Shown: piece after piece, positions 35,298-43,625 of the stretch
Layout: every line of letters starts with the position of its first letter
Position numbering within the stretch: the stretch's first letter is position 1
From: Desulfovibrio desulfuricans
Lineage (GTDB): Bacteria; Desulfobacterota; Desulfovibrionia; Desulfovibrionales; Desulfovibrionaceae
Direction: 5' to 3'
Assembly (NCBI RefSeq): GCF_004801255.1
Contig: NZ_CP036295.1
Span: 2,442,001 to 2,506,000 of the forward strand
Length of the DNA stretch: 64,000 nt
Translations under genes and position numbers: made by a program
The notes under the pieces: model-generated
Databases searched by the model: none
Told to the model about the DNA's origin: nothing
What the model saw: the letters and a program-made list of their open reading frames with translations, nothing else

Positions 35298-36659
35298 CTA
35301 CTTTCCCTCGCCCAGCTTGGCCAGCAGCGTCTTGCGATTGATCCCCAGCCTGCGGGCGGCCTCGCTCTTGTTGCCGCCCACCTGGGCCAGCGTGTCGGCC
35401 ACCGCCATGCGCTCGATTTCTTCAAGCGTCATATTGGCAAAATCCACCCGCGCTGCCGCCGCGCTCTCTGCCTCCTGACCAACGATAGTGGGCGGTAGTT
35501 CACGCTCGCTGATATAATCCCCCACCAGCAAAACCACAGCCCGTTCGACGGCATTTTCCAGCTCGCGCACATTGCCCGGCCACGAATGCTTCAGCAGACG
35601 ATCCATGGCGGCAGGCGTAAATCCCTTGACCGCCTTGCCGTTGCGCTCGGCAAACTGCTTCAAAAAGTGCATGGCCAGCAGGGGAATGTCCTCCCCACGC
35701 TCACGCAGAGGCGGCAGTTGCAGGGCAACCACATTGAGCCGGTAGAAGAGGTCCTGCCTAAACCGGCCCTCCTCCACCTCGCGGGCTAGATCCTTGTTGG
35801 TGGCCGCCAGAATGCGCACATCCACCCGCACGGTCTGGTCGCCGCCCACGCGCTGCAGCTCGCGCTCCTGAATGACGCGCAGCAGTTTGACCTGCATGGA
35901 CAAGGGGATTTCGCCTATTTCGTCCAGAAATATCGTACCTTTGTCCGCCGCCAAAAAGCGCCCCTCGCGGCGTTTTTCCGCCCCGGTAAACGCACCCTTT
36001 TCGTGCCCGAACAGCTCCGACTCCAGCAGGGTTTCGGTAAGGGCCGCGCAGTTTACCGCCACATACGGGCCGGAGCGCCTGTTGCTGTTGGCGTGGATGA
36101 GCCTGGCCACAACCTCCTTGCCGGTGCCAGATTCACCAGTGATGAGCACCGTGGCCTCCGAGGGCGCGATGGCCGAGACAAGCTCGAGCATCTGCCGCAT
36201 GGCCGGGCTTTGCCCGATGACGTTGCGGGCGTCCATGCCCTGCGCCAGCTCGTGCCGCAGGGTGCGCACCTCGTGCCGCAGGCTGGCGTGGTCAAGCGCC
36301 CGCTCAATGGCAAGCTTGAGGGCGTCAAAAGCCAGGGGCTTGGTAAGGTAATCGTACGCCCCGGCCTTGAGCGCCTCAACCGCGCTCGAAACGTCCGAAT
36401 AGGCCGTCATGATAAGGATGGGAATGGCGGGATTGTACGCCTTGACGGCGCGCGTGGCCTCAATGCCGCTCATGCCGCCCATGCGCACATCCATGAGGAT
36501 AAGGTCAAAGGGGCGCTGGCGGCACAGCTCCAGCGCCTCCTCGCCGCTGGCGGCTCCGGTAGGGGTGTAGCCCCACTCTTCAAGCAGGGCTCGCAGCATT
36601 TCGCGGTGGTTGCGGTCGTCGTCCACGACCAGCAGATGTATGGCTGTATGTGCGGTCAT
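35298..36659 (-). CDS. Sigma-54-dependent response regulator, NtrC/ZraR type
   Basis: Start 36659 (AAGGA 8 nt upstream) gives 453 residues; a TTG six codons earlier is less likely. The receiver domain has VVDDD, the phospho-acceptor Asp in LILMDVRMGG, the Thr in LIMTAYS and the Lys in YLTKPL. The AAA+ domain has GESGTGKE (Walker A), the sigma-54-contacting GAFTGA loop in ELFGHEKGAFTGA, GTIFLDEIGEIP (Walker B) and the arginine-finger region. A Fis-type helix-turn-helix ends the protein (GNKSEAARRLGINRKTLLAKL). It pairs with the kinase gene just upstream, 78 bp away. The divergent sigma-54 promoter at 38932 is a natural target. ZraR/HydG is the closest family match by context. Confidence 0.9.
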   Translation of the reverse strand: MTAHTAIHLLVVDDDRNHREMLRALLEEWGYTPTGAASGEEALELCRQRPFDLILMDVRMGGMSGIEATRAVKAYNPAIPILIMTAYSDVSSAVEALKAGAYDYLTKPLAFDALKLAIERALDHASLRHEVRTLRHELAQGMDARNVIGQSPAMRQMLELVSAIAPSEATVLITGESGTGKEVVARLIHANSNRRSGPYVAVNCAALTETLLESELFGHEKGAFTGAEKRREGRFLAADKGTIFLDEIGEIPLSMQVKLLRVIQERELQRVGGDQTVRVDVRILAATNKDLAREVEEGRFRQDLFYRLNVVALQLPPLRERGEDIPLLAMHFLKQFAERNGKAVKGFTPAAMDRLLKHSWPGNVRELENAVERAVVLLVGDYISERELPPTIVGQEAESAAAARVDFANMTLEEIERMAVADTLAQVGGNKSEAARRLGINRKTLLAKLGEGK

Positions 36660-36737
36660 TATTCTGTCCTTGGGCAAACATCGGGGCGGGTTGGCGCACC
36701 AAAAATTTCGAGGCTATGGGGCAGGCGTGCCATCCGC

Positions 36738-38738
36738 CTACACAGGCAGGGTCAGCGTAAACTCCGCCCCGTGCCCCGGCGCGTTGCCGACGCTGACGCG
36801 CCCGCCGTGCCCCTCGGCAATCTGGTAGACAATGGCGAGGCCCAGCCCGGTTCCCGACGGTTTGGTGGTAAAATAGGGCGTGAAGATGGAGGCCTGAATC
36901 TCTGCCGGTATACCCGGCCCGGTGTCAGCCACGGTGAGGCTAAAAAAACCGTCCGGCAGCAGACGCGCCGTTACCCGCAGCGTGCCGCCATTATCCATGG
37001 CCTGCACCGCGTTGAGAAAAAGATTCAGCAGGGCCTGGGTCAGCCTTTCCGGGCTGATTTTGACCTTGGGGAACCCCGGCTCCAGCTCCAGCGCCACGGC
37101 AACGCCCTTGGCCTTGATGTCGGCCTCGGCAAGGCGCAGCGCCCGGCTGATAATCTCGCCCAGATCGGCCTGAACGGTTTCAAACGAGCCGGGGCGGGCA
37201 AAGTCCAGCAGCTCGGAAACCACGCGGTCGAGGCGCTCCACCTCGTCAATCATGCGCTGAGCGGCTTCTTGCTCACGCCCCCCAAGCGGCATGCGACGGG
37301 CAATATACAGGGCAACCCCCTTGATGGTGCTCAAAGGATTGCGGATTTCGTGGGCCACGCCAGCCGCCAGATGCCCCAAAGCGGCAAGGCGGTCATTGCG
37401 CTGGGCGTCGGCCTGAAGCCGCTTCATTTCCGTAACATCACGCAGCACAAACACATTACCCAAAAAAACGCCGTCTTCATTGCGTATGGCCGCTCCGCCA
37501 AGGTTGACGGTCAGCGGTTTTGCCCCGGCAACGGCCAGCGCCGTCTCCTGCTCCAAGATGCGCGCGCCGTGGGACATCTTGTCTGTCAGTGAATCCCATG
37601 GCAGACCCGGCAGGCTTGCCAGAGGGCTTGCCTGCTTGTGGGCATGGGAGCTGCCCTGCTGGCCGTTTTGCGGGCCGGAGTTCTCCGCGGGCAATATCTC
37701 GTGGCGTTTTTTGCCAAACATGCCAAGCGCCGCATCGTTGATCATGGCGATGCGGCCTGCGGGATCGCTGATCACAAGCCCCAGAGGCAGGCTGGCCACA
37801 ACCTCGGCCGCCATGGCCTGCTGATCGCGCAAAATACGCTGCCAGCGCCGGTTGTTGTGCACCCAGAACAGTGAAACAAAACCGGCCAGACCAAGTGCTG
37901 CCGCCAGCGCGGCCGAAAGCAGGTTATTGCGGGCGTCCTGCGCCAAAGCGTCCTCAAAAGGGCGCGCGTCAAAGCCGACCAGCGCAACACCCACCACCTG
38001 ACGCGGTGCTTCTGGGCCTGGTCGCCCGCCAAAACCGCCCATGGGCGGCGGCGGAGCGTCGCCAAATGCGTCCCTGGGGTCGGGCGCTCCAAAACCGTCA
38101 GCTGCGCCAGGGCGGCCATCCGGCCCGGCAAGCCCGTCCGCCCCAAGCATCCCCATCATGCCGCCCATCATGCCCATGCCGTGGGATCCGTGCCCCCCGC
38201 CCATATGCTGCCCGTGCGCACGACTCAACGGAGCAAATGCACGAAATACTTCAAATACTTCCTTGCCGTCCTTGTTGCGCACCCGCCACATGGGTCTGTC
38301 CCCAACGTCGGCCAGAGGGGGAACATCCTGAGCCTGAACCCGCATGGACGTTGCCGCCAGATCGCGCCCCGCATCGCCGGGCTGACCGGGGGGCAGGGGG
38401 CTGTCGCCGCTCTGCGCCAGAACAGCGCCGCTGGTGTCGGTCACGGCCATATACAAAATGCCGGGCTGGCGGGCGGTTTCGGTCAGCAGAGGGCGCATGC
38501 CCAGCACCGCGCCGGGGCTGAGACGCAGCCCGGTGCGGGTTCCGGCCTCCAGCGCCCAGATGAGCGCTTCGGCCCTGTCGATGAGATTATGGACCATAAA
38601 AGCCCGTTCACGCTGGTTGCTGCGCACGGAAATACCCGCCAGCGTAAGCCCCAGAATAAGGGCCGCGCCCAGCAGCATCCAGGGCGAAAGCCCCATGCGC
38701 GACAGACTGCGTGATAAAGACAGGCGGAAAGATTTCAT
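36738..38738 (-). CDS. Membrane sensor histidine kinase with a Met/His/Gly-rich insert in its sensor domain
   Basis: The 666-residue kinase has membrane helices at about 18-38 and 272-292 enclosing a periplasmic sensor. Residues about 174-240 form a low-complexity insert that begins HGQHMGGGHGSHGMGMMGG and continues Gly/Pro/Asp-rich, a probable metal-binding element. A PAS-like region follows (about 310-435), then HisKA with phospho-His in AHEIRNPLS (H463) and HATPase_c (NLFLNAVQAM, DTGPGIP, TTKPSGTGLGLAI). GAGGAA precedes the ATG. Layout resembles ZraS, but the Met/His/Gly insert resembles the tail of the ZraP-like protein encoded divergently at 39527. It probably senses zinc, copper or another metal in the periplasm. 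Confidence 0.88.
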   Translation of the reverse strand: MKSFRLSLSRSLSRMGLSPWMLLGAALILGLTLAGISVRSNQRERAFMVHNLIDRAEALIWALEAGTRTGLRLSPGAVLGMRPLLTETARQPGILYMAVTDTSGAVLAQSGDSPLPPGQPGDAGRDLAATSMRVQAQDVPPLADVGDRPMWRVRNKDGKEVFEVFRAFAPLSRAHGQHMGGGHGSHGMGMMGGMMGMLGADGLAGPDGRPGAADGFGAPDPRDAFGDAPPPPMGGFGGRPGPEAPRQVVGVALVGFDARPFEDALAQDARNNLLSAALAAALGLAGFVSLFWVHNNRRWQRILRDQQAMAAEVVASLPLGLVISDPAGRIAMINDAALGMFGKKRHEILPAENSGPQNGQQGSSHAHKQASPLASLPGLPWDSLTDKMSHGARILEQETALAVAGAKPLTVNLGGAAIRNEDGVFLGNVFVLRDVTEMKRLQADAQRNDRLAALGHLAAGVAHEIRNPLSTIKGVALYIARRMPLGGREQEAAQRMIDEVERLDRVVSELLDFARPGSFETVQADLGEIISRALRLAEADIKAKGVAVALELEPGFPKVKISPERLTQALLNLFLNAVQAMDNGGTLRVTARLLPDGFFSLTVADTGPGIPAEIQASIFTPYFTTKPSGTGLGLAIVYQIAEGHGGRVSVGNAPGHGAEFTLTLPV

Positions 38739-38829
38739 GACTGGTTCCTCTACGGCGCAGCATTAAATTATGTATTTTTTACCCACCGCGCAAGCCCCCT
38801 GGTAAAATTTGGACACTATCCAGCGCAGG

Positions 38830-38859
38830 TGAGTAAAAAACGGGCAGTGCTCAAACTCA
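38830..38859. promoter_or_regulatory. Candidate upstream activator site for the response regulator
   Basis: TGAGT and ACTCA are separated by 20 nt, centred about 90-95 bp upstream of the sigma-54 promoter, where NtrC-family activators usually bind. The left half reads GAGTAAAAAA. The match to a real binding site is only by position and symmetry. Confidence 0.3.
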
Positions 38860-38931
38860 TGCCCCCAAGCTCCACAGTCACATAAAAAAATACATCTTAT
38901 ATTTAAGCATGTTAAGAAGCACAGCAACAGT

Positions 38932-38947
38932 TGGCACGTCCTTTGCT
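38932..38947 (+). promoter_or_regulatory. Sigma-54 (-24/-12) promoter for the SHOCT/ZraP-like gene set
   Basis: TGGCAC, five bases, TTGCT exactly fits the TGGCAC-N5-TTGCW consensus, including the invariant GG and GC. It reads toward the small genes at 39038, 39302 and 39527, about 90 bp upstream of the first. The kinase and sigma-54 activator are encoded on the other side, as in zraP-zraSR. Confidence 0.85.
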
Positions 38948-39037
38948 CATACAACAGCAAATGGCGCTAAAAACGCAGCAACCATCAGCAGGCATTAATT
39001 ACAACTGACGGCGCAACGTCAAATAGAGGAAACTGAT

Positions 39038-39262
39038 ATGTACGGCTGCGATATAGGAAGCGTAATGGGATGGGGAAACGGCATGACGCACCTTATGTTC
39101 ATGATTCTGATCGTTTCTCTTGCAGCTGTTTTTATCAGCAGGATCATACCACAAAAGAAGAATAACATGGACTCAGCAGATTCTCTGTCCATTCTAAAAA
39201 AGCGGCTTGCTTCGGGCGAAATATCGCTTGAAGAATACGAAAAACTGAAAAACGCCATCTAA
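39038..39262 (+). CDS. SHOCT-domain small membrane protein
   Basis: The 74-residue product has one membrane helix (about 17-37, THLMFMILIVSLAAVFISRI). It ends in the short C-terminal SHOCT motif (LKKRLASGEISLEEYEKLKNAI, quoted in part), which commonly mediates oligomerisation. GAGGAA lies 7 nt before the ATG. It is the first gene after the sigma-54 promoter and is probably cotranscribed with the two small envelope proteins that follow. Its role in metal stress is inferred from this context. Confidence 0.82.
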   Translation: MYGCDIGSVMGWGNGMTHLMFMILIVSLAAVFISRIIPQKKNNMDSADSLSILKKRLASGEISLEEYEKLKNAI

Positions 39263-39301
39263 GCCGCAATGCGCTCAACCGCTAAAAAAGCAGGAACAGG
39301 T

Positions 39302-39493
39302 ATGAGCACTTTCAAACTGACCCTTATTCTTGCCGCGCTTGCCTTTGCCCTGGCGCTGGCTGTGACAGCCTCAGAGGCAAGCGAGGCCGCAACGCAACCA
39401 GAATCACCATGGTGCGGCAACGGGCAAAACGGCGCGCACGGCTACGGATCAAACTGCCAAGGCCCGGCGACAGCAACGTCCTGGCGCAATTAA
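39302..39493 (+). CDS. Small secreted protein in the ZraP-like operon, unknown function
   Basis: The ATG at 39302, with AGGA upstream, gives 63 residues; a frame opening at 39269 has no ribosome site. A clear signal peptide (FKLTLILAALAFALALAVTASEA) leaves a mature peptide of about 35-40 residues containing WCGNGQNGAHGYGSNCQG, with two Cys that could form a disulfide or bind a metal. It lies between the SHOCT gene and the ZraP-like gene, so it is likely a periplasmic member of the same metal-stress set. No family is recognised. Confidence 0.65.
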   Translation: MSTFKLTLILAALAFALALAVTASEASEAATQPESPWCGNGQNGAHGYGSNCQGPATATSWRN

Positions 39494-39526
39494 CCAAATC
39501 ATCTCAAGCAAAAAGGATACACTACC

Positions 39527-40099
39527 ATGAAGACCTCCAAAATCGTTACCTCCGGCGCGGCCCTTACCCTTGCTATCTTTCTTGGCATTGCGGGTGTTGC
39601 TTCTGCCCAGAACGGAGACGGGCACGGCCCCGCAGGCATGGGCCCCGGAACGGGCTACGGCATGGGGCACGGCGGCATGGGTTACGGCATGGGCCTGACC
39701 AATGAGCAGCAAACCGCCATGCAGCAGCTACACCAGAACTTTGCGGAAAAAATGCAACCCACCCTGCAGCAGCATTTTGCCAAGATGGCCGAGCTGAATA
39801 ACCTTGCCGCTGCTGACGCAAAGCCTGACGACGCCCGAGTCAAGGCAGCCCAGAAGGATCTGCGCGAAATCGACGCCAAGCTGTACGCAGCCCGCGCCGA
39901 TATGCTCAAGCAGATGTCTGACAAGGGTATTCCATTTATGGCCGGGCACGGCATGGGCCGGGGCATGGGACGGGGTATGGGCCATGGCATGGGTCACGGC
40001 ATGATGGGTAACGGCATGATGGGCAACGGCGACTGCCCCGGCCTGGCAGGCAACGCCGCCGACAATGCCGTGCCGTCTTCCACCACCGGCAACAAGTAA
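39527..40099 (+). CDS. ZraP-like periplasmic metal-binding/chaperone protein
   Basis: The 190-residue product has a signal peptide ending near residue 27 (GIAGVASA), a Gly/Met/His-rich segment (32-56), then helices LTNEQQTAMQQLHQNFAEKM and a second long helical region (about 75-130), as in the CpxP/ZraP heavy-metal sensor superfamily. The C-terminal part (about 141-168) is a run of GMG/GHG/GMM motifs, another probable metal-binding stretch. In ZraPSR systems ZraP binds zinc, acts as a periplasmic chaperone and represses the sensor kinase. Here the gene sits divergent to such a kinase and downstream of a sigma-54 promoter. The metal specificity is not known. Confidence 0.85.
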   Translation: MKTSKIVTSGAALTLAIFLGIAGVASAQNGDGHGPAGMGPGTGYGMGHGGMGYGMGLTNEQQTAMQQLHQNFAEKMQPTLQQHFAKMAELNNLAAADAKPDDARVKAAQKDLREIDAKLYAARADMLKQMSDKGIPFMAGHGMGRGMGRGMGHGMGHGMMGNGMMGNGDCPGLAGNAADNAVPSSTTGNK

Positions 40100-40208
40100 G
40101 CGCAGCAGTTTACCATGGCGCGGCCAACTGCCAGGCTATGCGCCATTACCACACGCTCCCTCGCAGTCTGGCGGCTGCGGGGGAGTGCGCCGTAGTTAGC
40201 CCATATAC

Positions 40209-40240
40209 AAAAAACCGCCCGCTTTCGAAAAAGCAGACGG
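40209..40240 (-). terminator. Intrinsic terminator of the gene ending at 40304
   Basis: On the minus strand a 10-bp stem with two G-U pairs encloses a 6-nt loop and is followed by six T. The plus-strand version has two mismatches, so the terminator is directed to the minus strand. Confidence 0.8.
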
Positions 40241-40303
40241 CTTTGCATCGGTCAAAATCCGCCGCGAAACCCTGATTTCACGGCGGATCTTCTGTCAAGA
40301 CGG

Positions 40304-40819
40304 CTATGAGTTGTAGTCGCCCCTGTTAAACTTGAATTTTTCCGTCGCGGTCATCACGTCAAGCTCGTTGACCAGTGAATCAAGACCGGTATTCTGACCG
40401 CGCACGGCGGCCGTATTGGTCTTGAGTGCGGAAACCTGCCCGTCTATGCCCTGCAAAAGAGAATAGGCTTCGCGCAAAGATCCATCCTGCCCCGACGAGC
40501 CCAGGGCGTTAACGTACGAATCCCACATATCCAGCGTGCCAGAGGCCTGAGAAAAGGCGCTCTGGATGACATCGTCATCCATATCGGCCGGTTCTGCCTG
40601 GGTAGTGCCCAGCAGCATCTGGCTGATCATCGAAGCCTGCGAGGTCTGGCCCGCTGCAGCAGTGGAAAACGTGGAAGATGCGACGGCATTGTCAAGGCCC
40701 AACTGCTCGGTCAAAGCAGCCTCAAAGCCCCCCGCCTGCGTCTTTTGCGGGCGTGTGGAGCCTGAGGACTGGCTTTGCTGCCGTAACAGCGCCTCAAGTT
40801 GGTCGTTGGTAACTTTCAT
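40304..40819 (-). CDS. Gln/Ser-rich protein of unknown function
   Basis: GGAGG lies 4 nt before the ATG at 40819, giving 171 residues; the longer frame crosses the promoter region. The N-terminus is helical and polar (MKVTNDQLEALLRQQSQSS), followed by a Ser/Thr/Ala/Gln-rich middle and helical segments near the end (SLLQGIDGQVSALKTNT, SLVNELDVMTATEKFKF). There is no signal peptide or membrane helix. The composition resembles flagellar or export-substrate accessory proteins, but I do not recognise a family. It has its own terminator and diverges from the universal stress protein gene. Confidence 0.65.
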   Translation of the reverse strand: MKVTNDQLEALLRQQSQSSGSTRPQKTQAGGFEAALTEQLGLDNAVASSTFSTAAAGQTSQASMISQMLLGTTQAEPADMDDDVIQSAFSQASGTLDMWDSYVNALGSSGQDGSLREAYSLLQGIDGQVSALKTNTAAVRGQNTGLDSLVNELDVMTATEKFKFNRGDYNS

Positions 40820-40926
40820 GTCGCCTCCAGGGTTGGCGTACTGCCGTTGCGAAAAAGATGCAAAAACCTTGCCACAACCGCACCACACCATAACAGGCTG
40901 ATTTTGCACAGTCCCGCGAGGCGCGC

Positions 40927-41013
40927 GGGAAAAATTTTCCCTGCCCCTTTGCGGCGTTAGGTGAAATGTCTTGTCTATTGTGCTGAAAAAAACTACCATT
41001 AATGTTAGGTGAA
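40927..41013. promoter_or_regulatory. Divergent control region with a palindrome and a direct repeat
   Basis: GGGAAAA-A-TTTTCCC (40927-40941) is a 15-bp palindrome. The 10-mer GTTAGGTGAA occurs twice in the same orientation (40956-40965 and 41004-41013), 48 bp apart. Both lie between the divergent starts at 40819 and 41118 and could bind a regulator. Confidence 0.4.
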
Positions 41014-41117
41014 GGCAAAGGATAAGGCTGCAACACCAAAATCATACCCCTCTGGTAGCCCCCCATTCTGCCCGCCCGCCAATCAATCTGCCGTATAGAG
41101 GGGAACAGGAGTTTGCC

Positions 41118-41570
41118 ATGAAGGAAATCAAGAAGATTCTTTGCGCGGTAGACCTTTCCGAACACAGCAAGGAAGTTGCCGAGTATGCGGTGCTTCTTGC
41201 CAAGGGCCTCAGCGCCAGCGTGCTTGTAGTGTACACCGCCCCTTCGCTGAGTCAGTACGTTGGCTTTCATGTGCCGCCCAACACCATTGAAAACTTCGTA
41301 GGCGAAATCGTCACCGGCGCCGAAAAGTCCATGGAATCCTTTGTCGCCGAAAATTTTGTGGGCGTCGAAGCCAAGGGACAGGTGCTCATCGGTTACGCCG
41401 CTGAAGAAATCCTCAACCGCGCCAGAGAAGAAAAGGCCGACCTTATCGTTATGGGCACCCATGGACGCAAGGGAATCGACCGTATTCTCTTCGGTTCTGT
41501 TGCGGAAAAGGTTGTCAAAAACGCCGACATGCCTGTGCTGACGGTGCGCCCCACCGAACCTGCGGAATAG
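41118..41570 (+). CDS. Universal stress protein, UspA family
   Basis: The 150-residue single-domain protein begins with the strand and Asp of the fold (KKILCAVDLSEHSKEVAEYAV). It has the ATP-binding signature MGTHGRKGIDRILFGSVAEKV (G-2x-G-9x-G-S, quoted in part) followed by NADMPVLTVRP. It is cytoplasmic. GGAG is 6-7 nt before the ATG. The intact G-loop puts it in the ATP-binding subgroup. A strong hairpin follows the stop, so it is probably monocistronic. Confidence 0.92.
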   Translation: MKEIKKILCAVDLSEHSKEVAEYAVLLAKGLSASVLVVYTAPSLSQYVGFHVPPNTIENFVGEIVTGAEKSMESFVAENFVGVEAKGQVLIGYAAEEILNRAREEKADLIVMGTHGRKGIDRILFGSVAEKVVKNADMPVLTVRPTEPAE

Positions 41571-41626
41571 CAGCCCCCCGGCCAGATAGCGTCTGCCGTA
41601 GAGCAACCATCTGTTTTTTAAAATCT

Positions 41627-41671
41627 TTTCAGCCAACAAGCCGTTGCACCGTAGCGGCTTGTTGGCTGAAA
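41627..41671. terminator. Long perfect hairpin after the universal stress protein gene
   Basis: A perfect 17-bp inverted repeat (TTTCAGCCAACAAGCCG / CGGCTTGTTGGCTGAAA) with an 11-nt loop lies about 55 bp after the stop. No T-tract follows on the plus strand. It may terminate or protect the transcript, or act as the leader of hisC. Confidence 0.5.
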
Positions 41672-41756
41672 CATATTAGGGTAAACAACCAAGCCATCTT
41701 GCGCCGACGCGCTGCCCTGAAGCTTCGCCCTGCCGGGCGATACTGGTGGAGTAATC

Positions 41757-42899
41757 ATGTCCGAGATCAGTGTGCGCCAGGAAATTACGGCCCTCAAGGC
41801 CTATGTTCCGGGCCTTTCCATTGCCGAAATCCAGGAAAAGTACAACTTGCCCCAGGTCATCAAGATGGCCAGCAATGAAAACCCTCTTGGCATGCCGCCT
41901 CTGGCTCAGGAAGCCGTAGTGCGCCACGCCTCGGGGGCTTTCCGCTATCCGCAGGGGGGCAATCCCCGGGTGGCGAGGGCATTGGGCAAGCGACACGGCG
42001 TGGACGAACGCCGCCTGGTCATAGGCAACGGCTCGGATGAAATCATCGACCTGCTTATACGCATACTGGCCATACCGGGCACGCACAATATCGTGTGCTT
42101 CAATCCCTGTTTCAGCATTTATCCCATACAGGGGCGCATCTGCGGGGTGGAGATCAGGCGACAGCCGCTTGAAAAAGACTTTTCATTCAACTTTGCCGCC
42201 CTGCTCGACCTGGTGGACGAAAACACGCGCATTGTTTTTGTGACCACGCCCGACAACCCGTCCGGCTACTGCCCGCCCCGCGAACAAGTGATCGGGCTTG
42301 CCCACGACCTGGCCCGGAAGGCCCCCGACTGCCTGCTGGTGGTGGACGAGGCATATATGGATTTTGCCGACGACGAAAAGGCGACATCCATGCTCGCGGG
42401 CGGCATCATGCCCAGCAACACGGCCTTTATGCGCACGTTTTCCAAAAGCTTTGGCCTGGCGGGCATGCGTGTGGGGTACGGCATTTTGCCCGACCACCTG
42501 GCGGATTTTGTCTGGAGGGCGCGCTTGCCTTTTTCTGTCAATATTCTGGCAGAAGAAGCCGCACTGGCCGCGCTGAACGACAAGGCATTTTACGACGCCA
42601 CGCAAGAGGCGGTACGCAGCGGCCGCAAGCAGCTGTACACGGGTTTGACCGCTCTGGGCTGCAAGGTATGGCCCAGCCAGGCAAACTTTTTGATGTTCGG
42701 CATGCCCGAAGGCGCGCCCTCTGCGGCGGAATGCTTTGAAACCCTGCTTGCGCGGGGCATCATCATCCGTCCGCTCAAAAGCTACGGTCTGCCTGATCTG
42801 CTGCGCGTGAGCATTGGCAATCAGCAGGAAAACCTCGCGTTTCTCGCGGCCATGGCCGACGTGACGGCCCGTCGCACGCCCGAAGGGGCTAAGGCATGA
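41757..42899 (+). CDS. hisC: Histidinol-phosphate aminotransferase
   Basis: The 380-residue fold-type I PLP enzyme has the HisC pattern: KMASNENPLGMPP near the N-terminus, FRYPQGGNPRVARAL, the NGSDEIIDLL segment, the TTPDNPSGYCPP loop, VVDEAYMDF (PLP ring Asp/Tyr), and the Schiff-base Lys in FSKSFGLAGMRVGYG. A C-terminal Arg (LLRVSIGN) fits substrate carboxylate binding. It converts imidazole-acetol phosphate to histidinol phosphate in histidine synthesis, and similar enzymes can act on aromatic amino acids. It overlaps cmk by 4 bp, so the two are coupled. Confidence 0.9.
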   Translation: MSEISVRQEITALKAYVPGLSIAEIQEKYNLPQVIKMASNENPLGMPPLAQEAVVRHASGAFRYPQGGNPRVARALGKRHGVDERRLVIGNGSDEIIDLLIRILAIPGTHNIVCFNPCFSIYPIQGRICGVEIRRQPLEKDFSFNFAALLDLVDENTRIVFVTTPDNPSGYCPPREQVIGLAHDLARKAPDCLLVVDEAYMDFADDEKATSMLAGGIMPSNTAFMRTFSKSFGLAGMRVGYGILPDHLADFVWRARLPFSVNILAEEAALAALNDKAFYDATQEAVRSGRKQLYTGLTALGCKVWPSQANFLMFGMPEGAPSAAECFETLLARGIIIRPLKSYGLPDLLRVSIGNQQENLAFLAAMADVTARRTPEGAKA

Positions 42900-43591
42900 G
42901 CGCAAGGCTTTCTGTGGTCACTCTGGACGGCCCGGCCGGCGTTGGCAAAACCACCCTGGCACGGCGCGTGGCTGAAGGGCTGGGCATTTCCTACCTTGAT
43001 ACCGGCGCAATGTTTCGCTGCATGGCGCTCAAGCTGGGGGCAGGGGCGGAAACGCTGCCGGAGGATGACCTGCGCACCCGTTGCGCCCAGTGGAAGTTCA
43101 CCCTCTCGGGCCTTGGCCAGCAATCCACCCTGTTTTGCAACGGCGAGGCCGTGCGGGGCGAGGTGCGCACCGAGGCCGTAGGCATGCTGGCGGCCCGCAT
43201 CGCCACAGTGCCTGTGGTACGCGAAATGCTGCGCGCCACACAGCGGGCCATCGGCGAGCGCTCGCCCCTGGTGGCCGAGGGGCGCGACATGGGCACCGTG
43301 GTTTTTCCCGACGCGCGCTTCAAGTTTTTTTTGGACGCCGCCCCCGAGGTACGCGCCATGCGCCGCCTGCACGACCTTGAATCACGCGGACAAAACGCCG
43401 ACCTTGCAACCCTTACCGAGCAGATACGCCAACGCGACGCGCTGGACCGCAACCGCGCCGTCGCCCCGTTGCGCCCTGCGCAGGACGCACTGAAGGTTGA
43501 CACCTCGCAGCTTGATATCGAAGGGGTGCTGGGCGTCATACTGCACCACATCAATGTGCACGGCGGCACGCAAAGCCTGCGTACAGCCTGA
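42896..43591 (+). CDS. cmk: Cytidylate kinase
   Basis: The 231-residue P-loop kinase has Walker A in DGPAGVGKTTLARRVAEGLG. YLDTGAMFR follows, then the GRDMGTVVFPDA motif and the substrate-binding region KFFLDAAPEVRAMRR, with RDALDRNRAVAPLRPAQDA (Arg/Asp of the LID), all hallmarks of Cmk. It phosphorylates CMP and dCMP for nucleic-acid precursor recycling. The ATG overlaps the hisC stop (ATGA). A strong terminator at 43626 ends the hisC-cmk operon. Confidence 0.93.
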   Translation: MSARLSVVTLDGPAGVGKTTLARRVAEGLGISYLDTGAMFRCMALKLGAGAETLPEDDLRTRCAQWKFTLSGLGQQSTLFCNGEAVRGEVRTEAVGMLAARIATVPVVREMLRATQRAIGERSPLVAEGRDMGTVVFPDARFKFFLDAAPEVRAMRRLHDLESRGQNADLATLTEQIRQRDALDRNRAVAPLRPAQDALKVDTSQLDIEGVLGVILHHINVHGGTQSLRTA

Positions 43592-43625
43592 GTACAGCCT
43601 GAGTATTTTTGCCGCATCGCCTATG

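Noticed and set aside
34063-35478. Plus-strand frames inside the 386-bp repeats with similar peptides (for example ending NQPDGLTHP)
   Set aside because: The frame shifts at every copy, no Shine-Dalgarno precedes the starts, and conservation follows DNA structure rather than codons.
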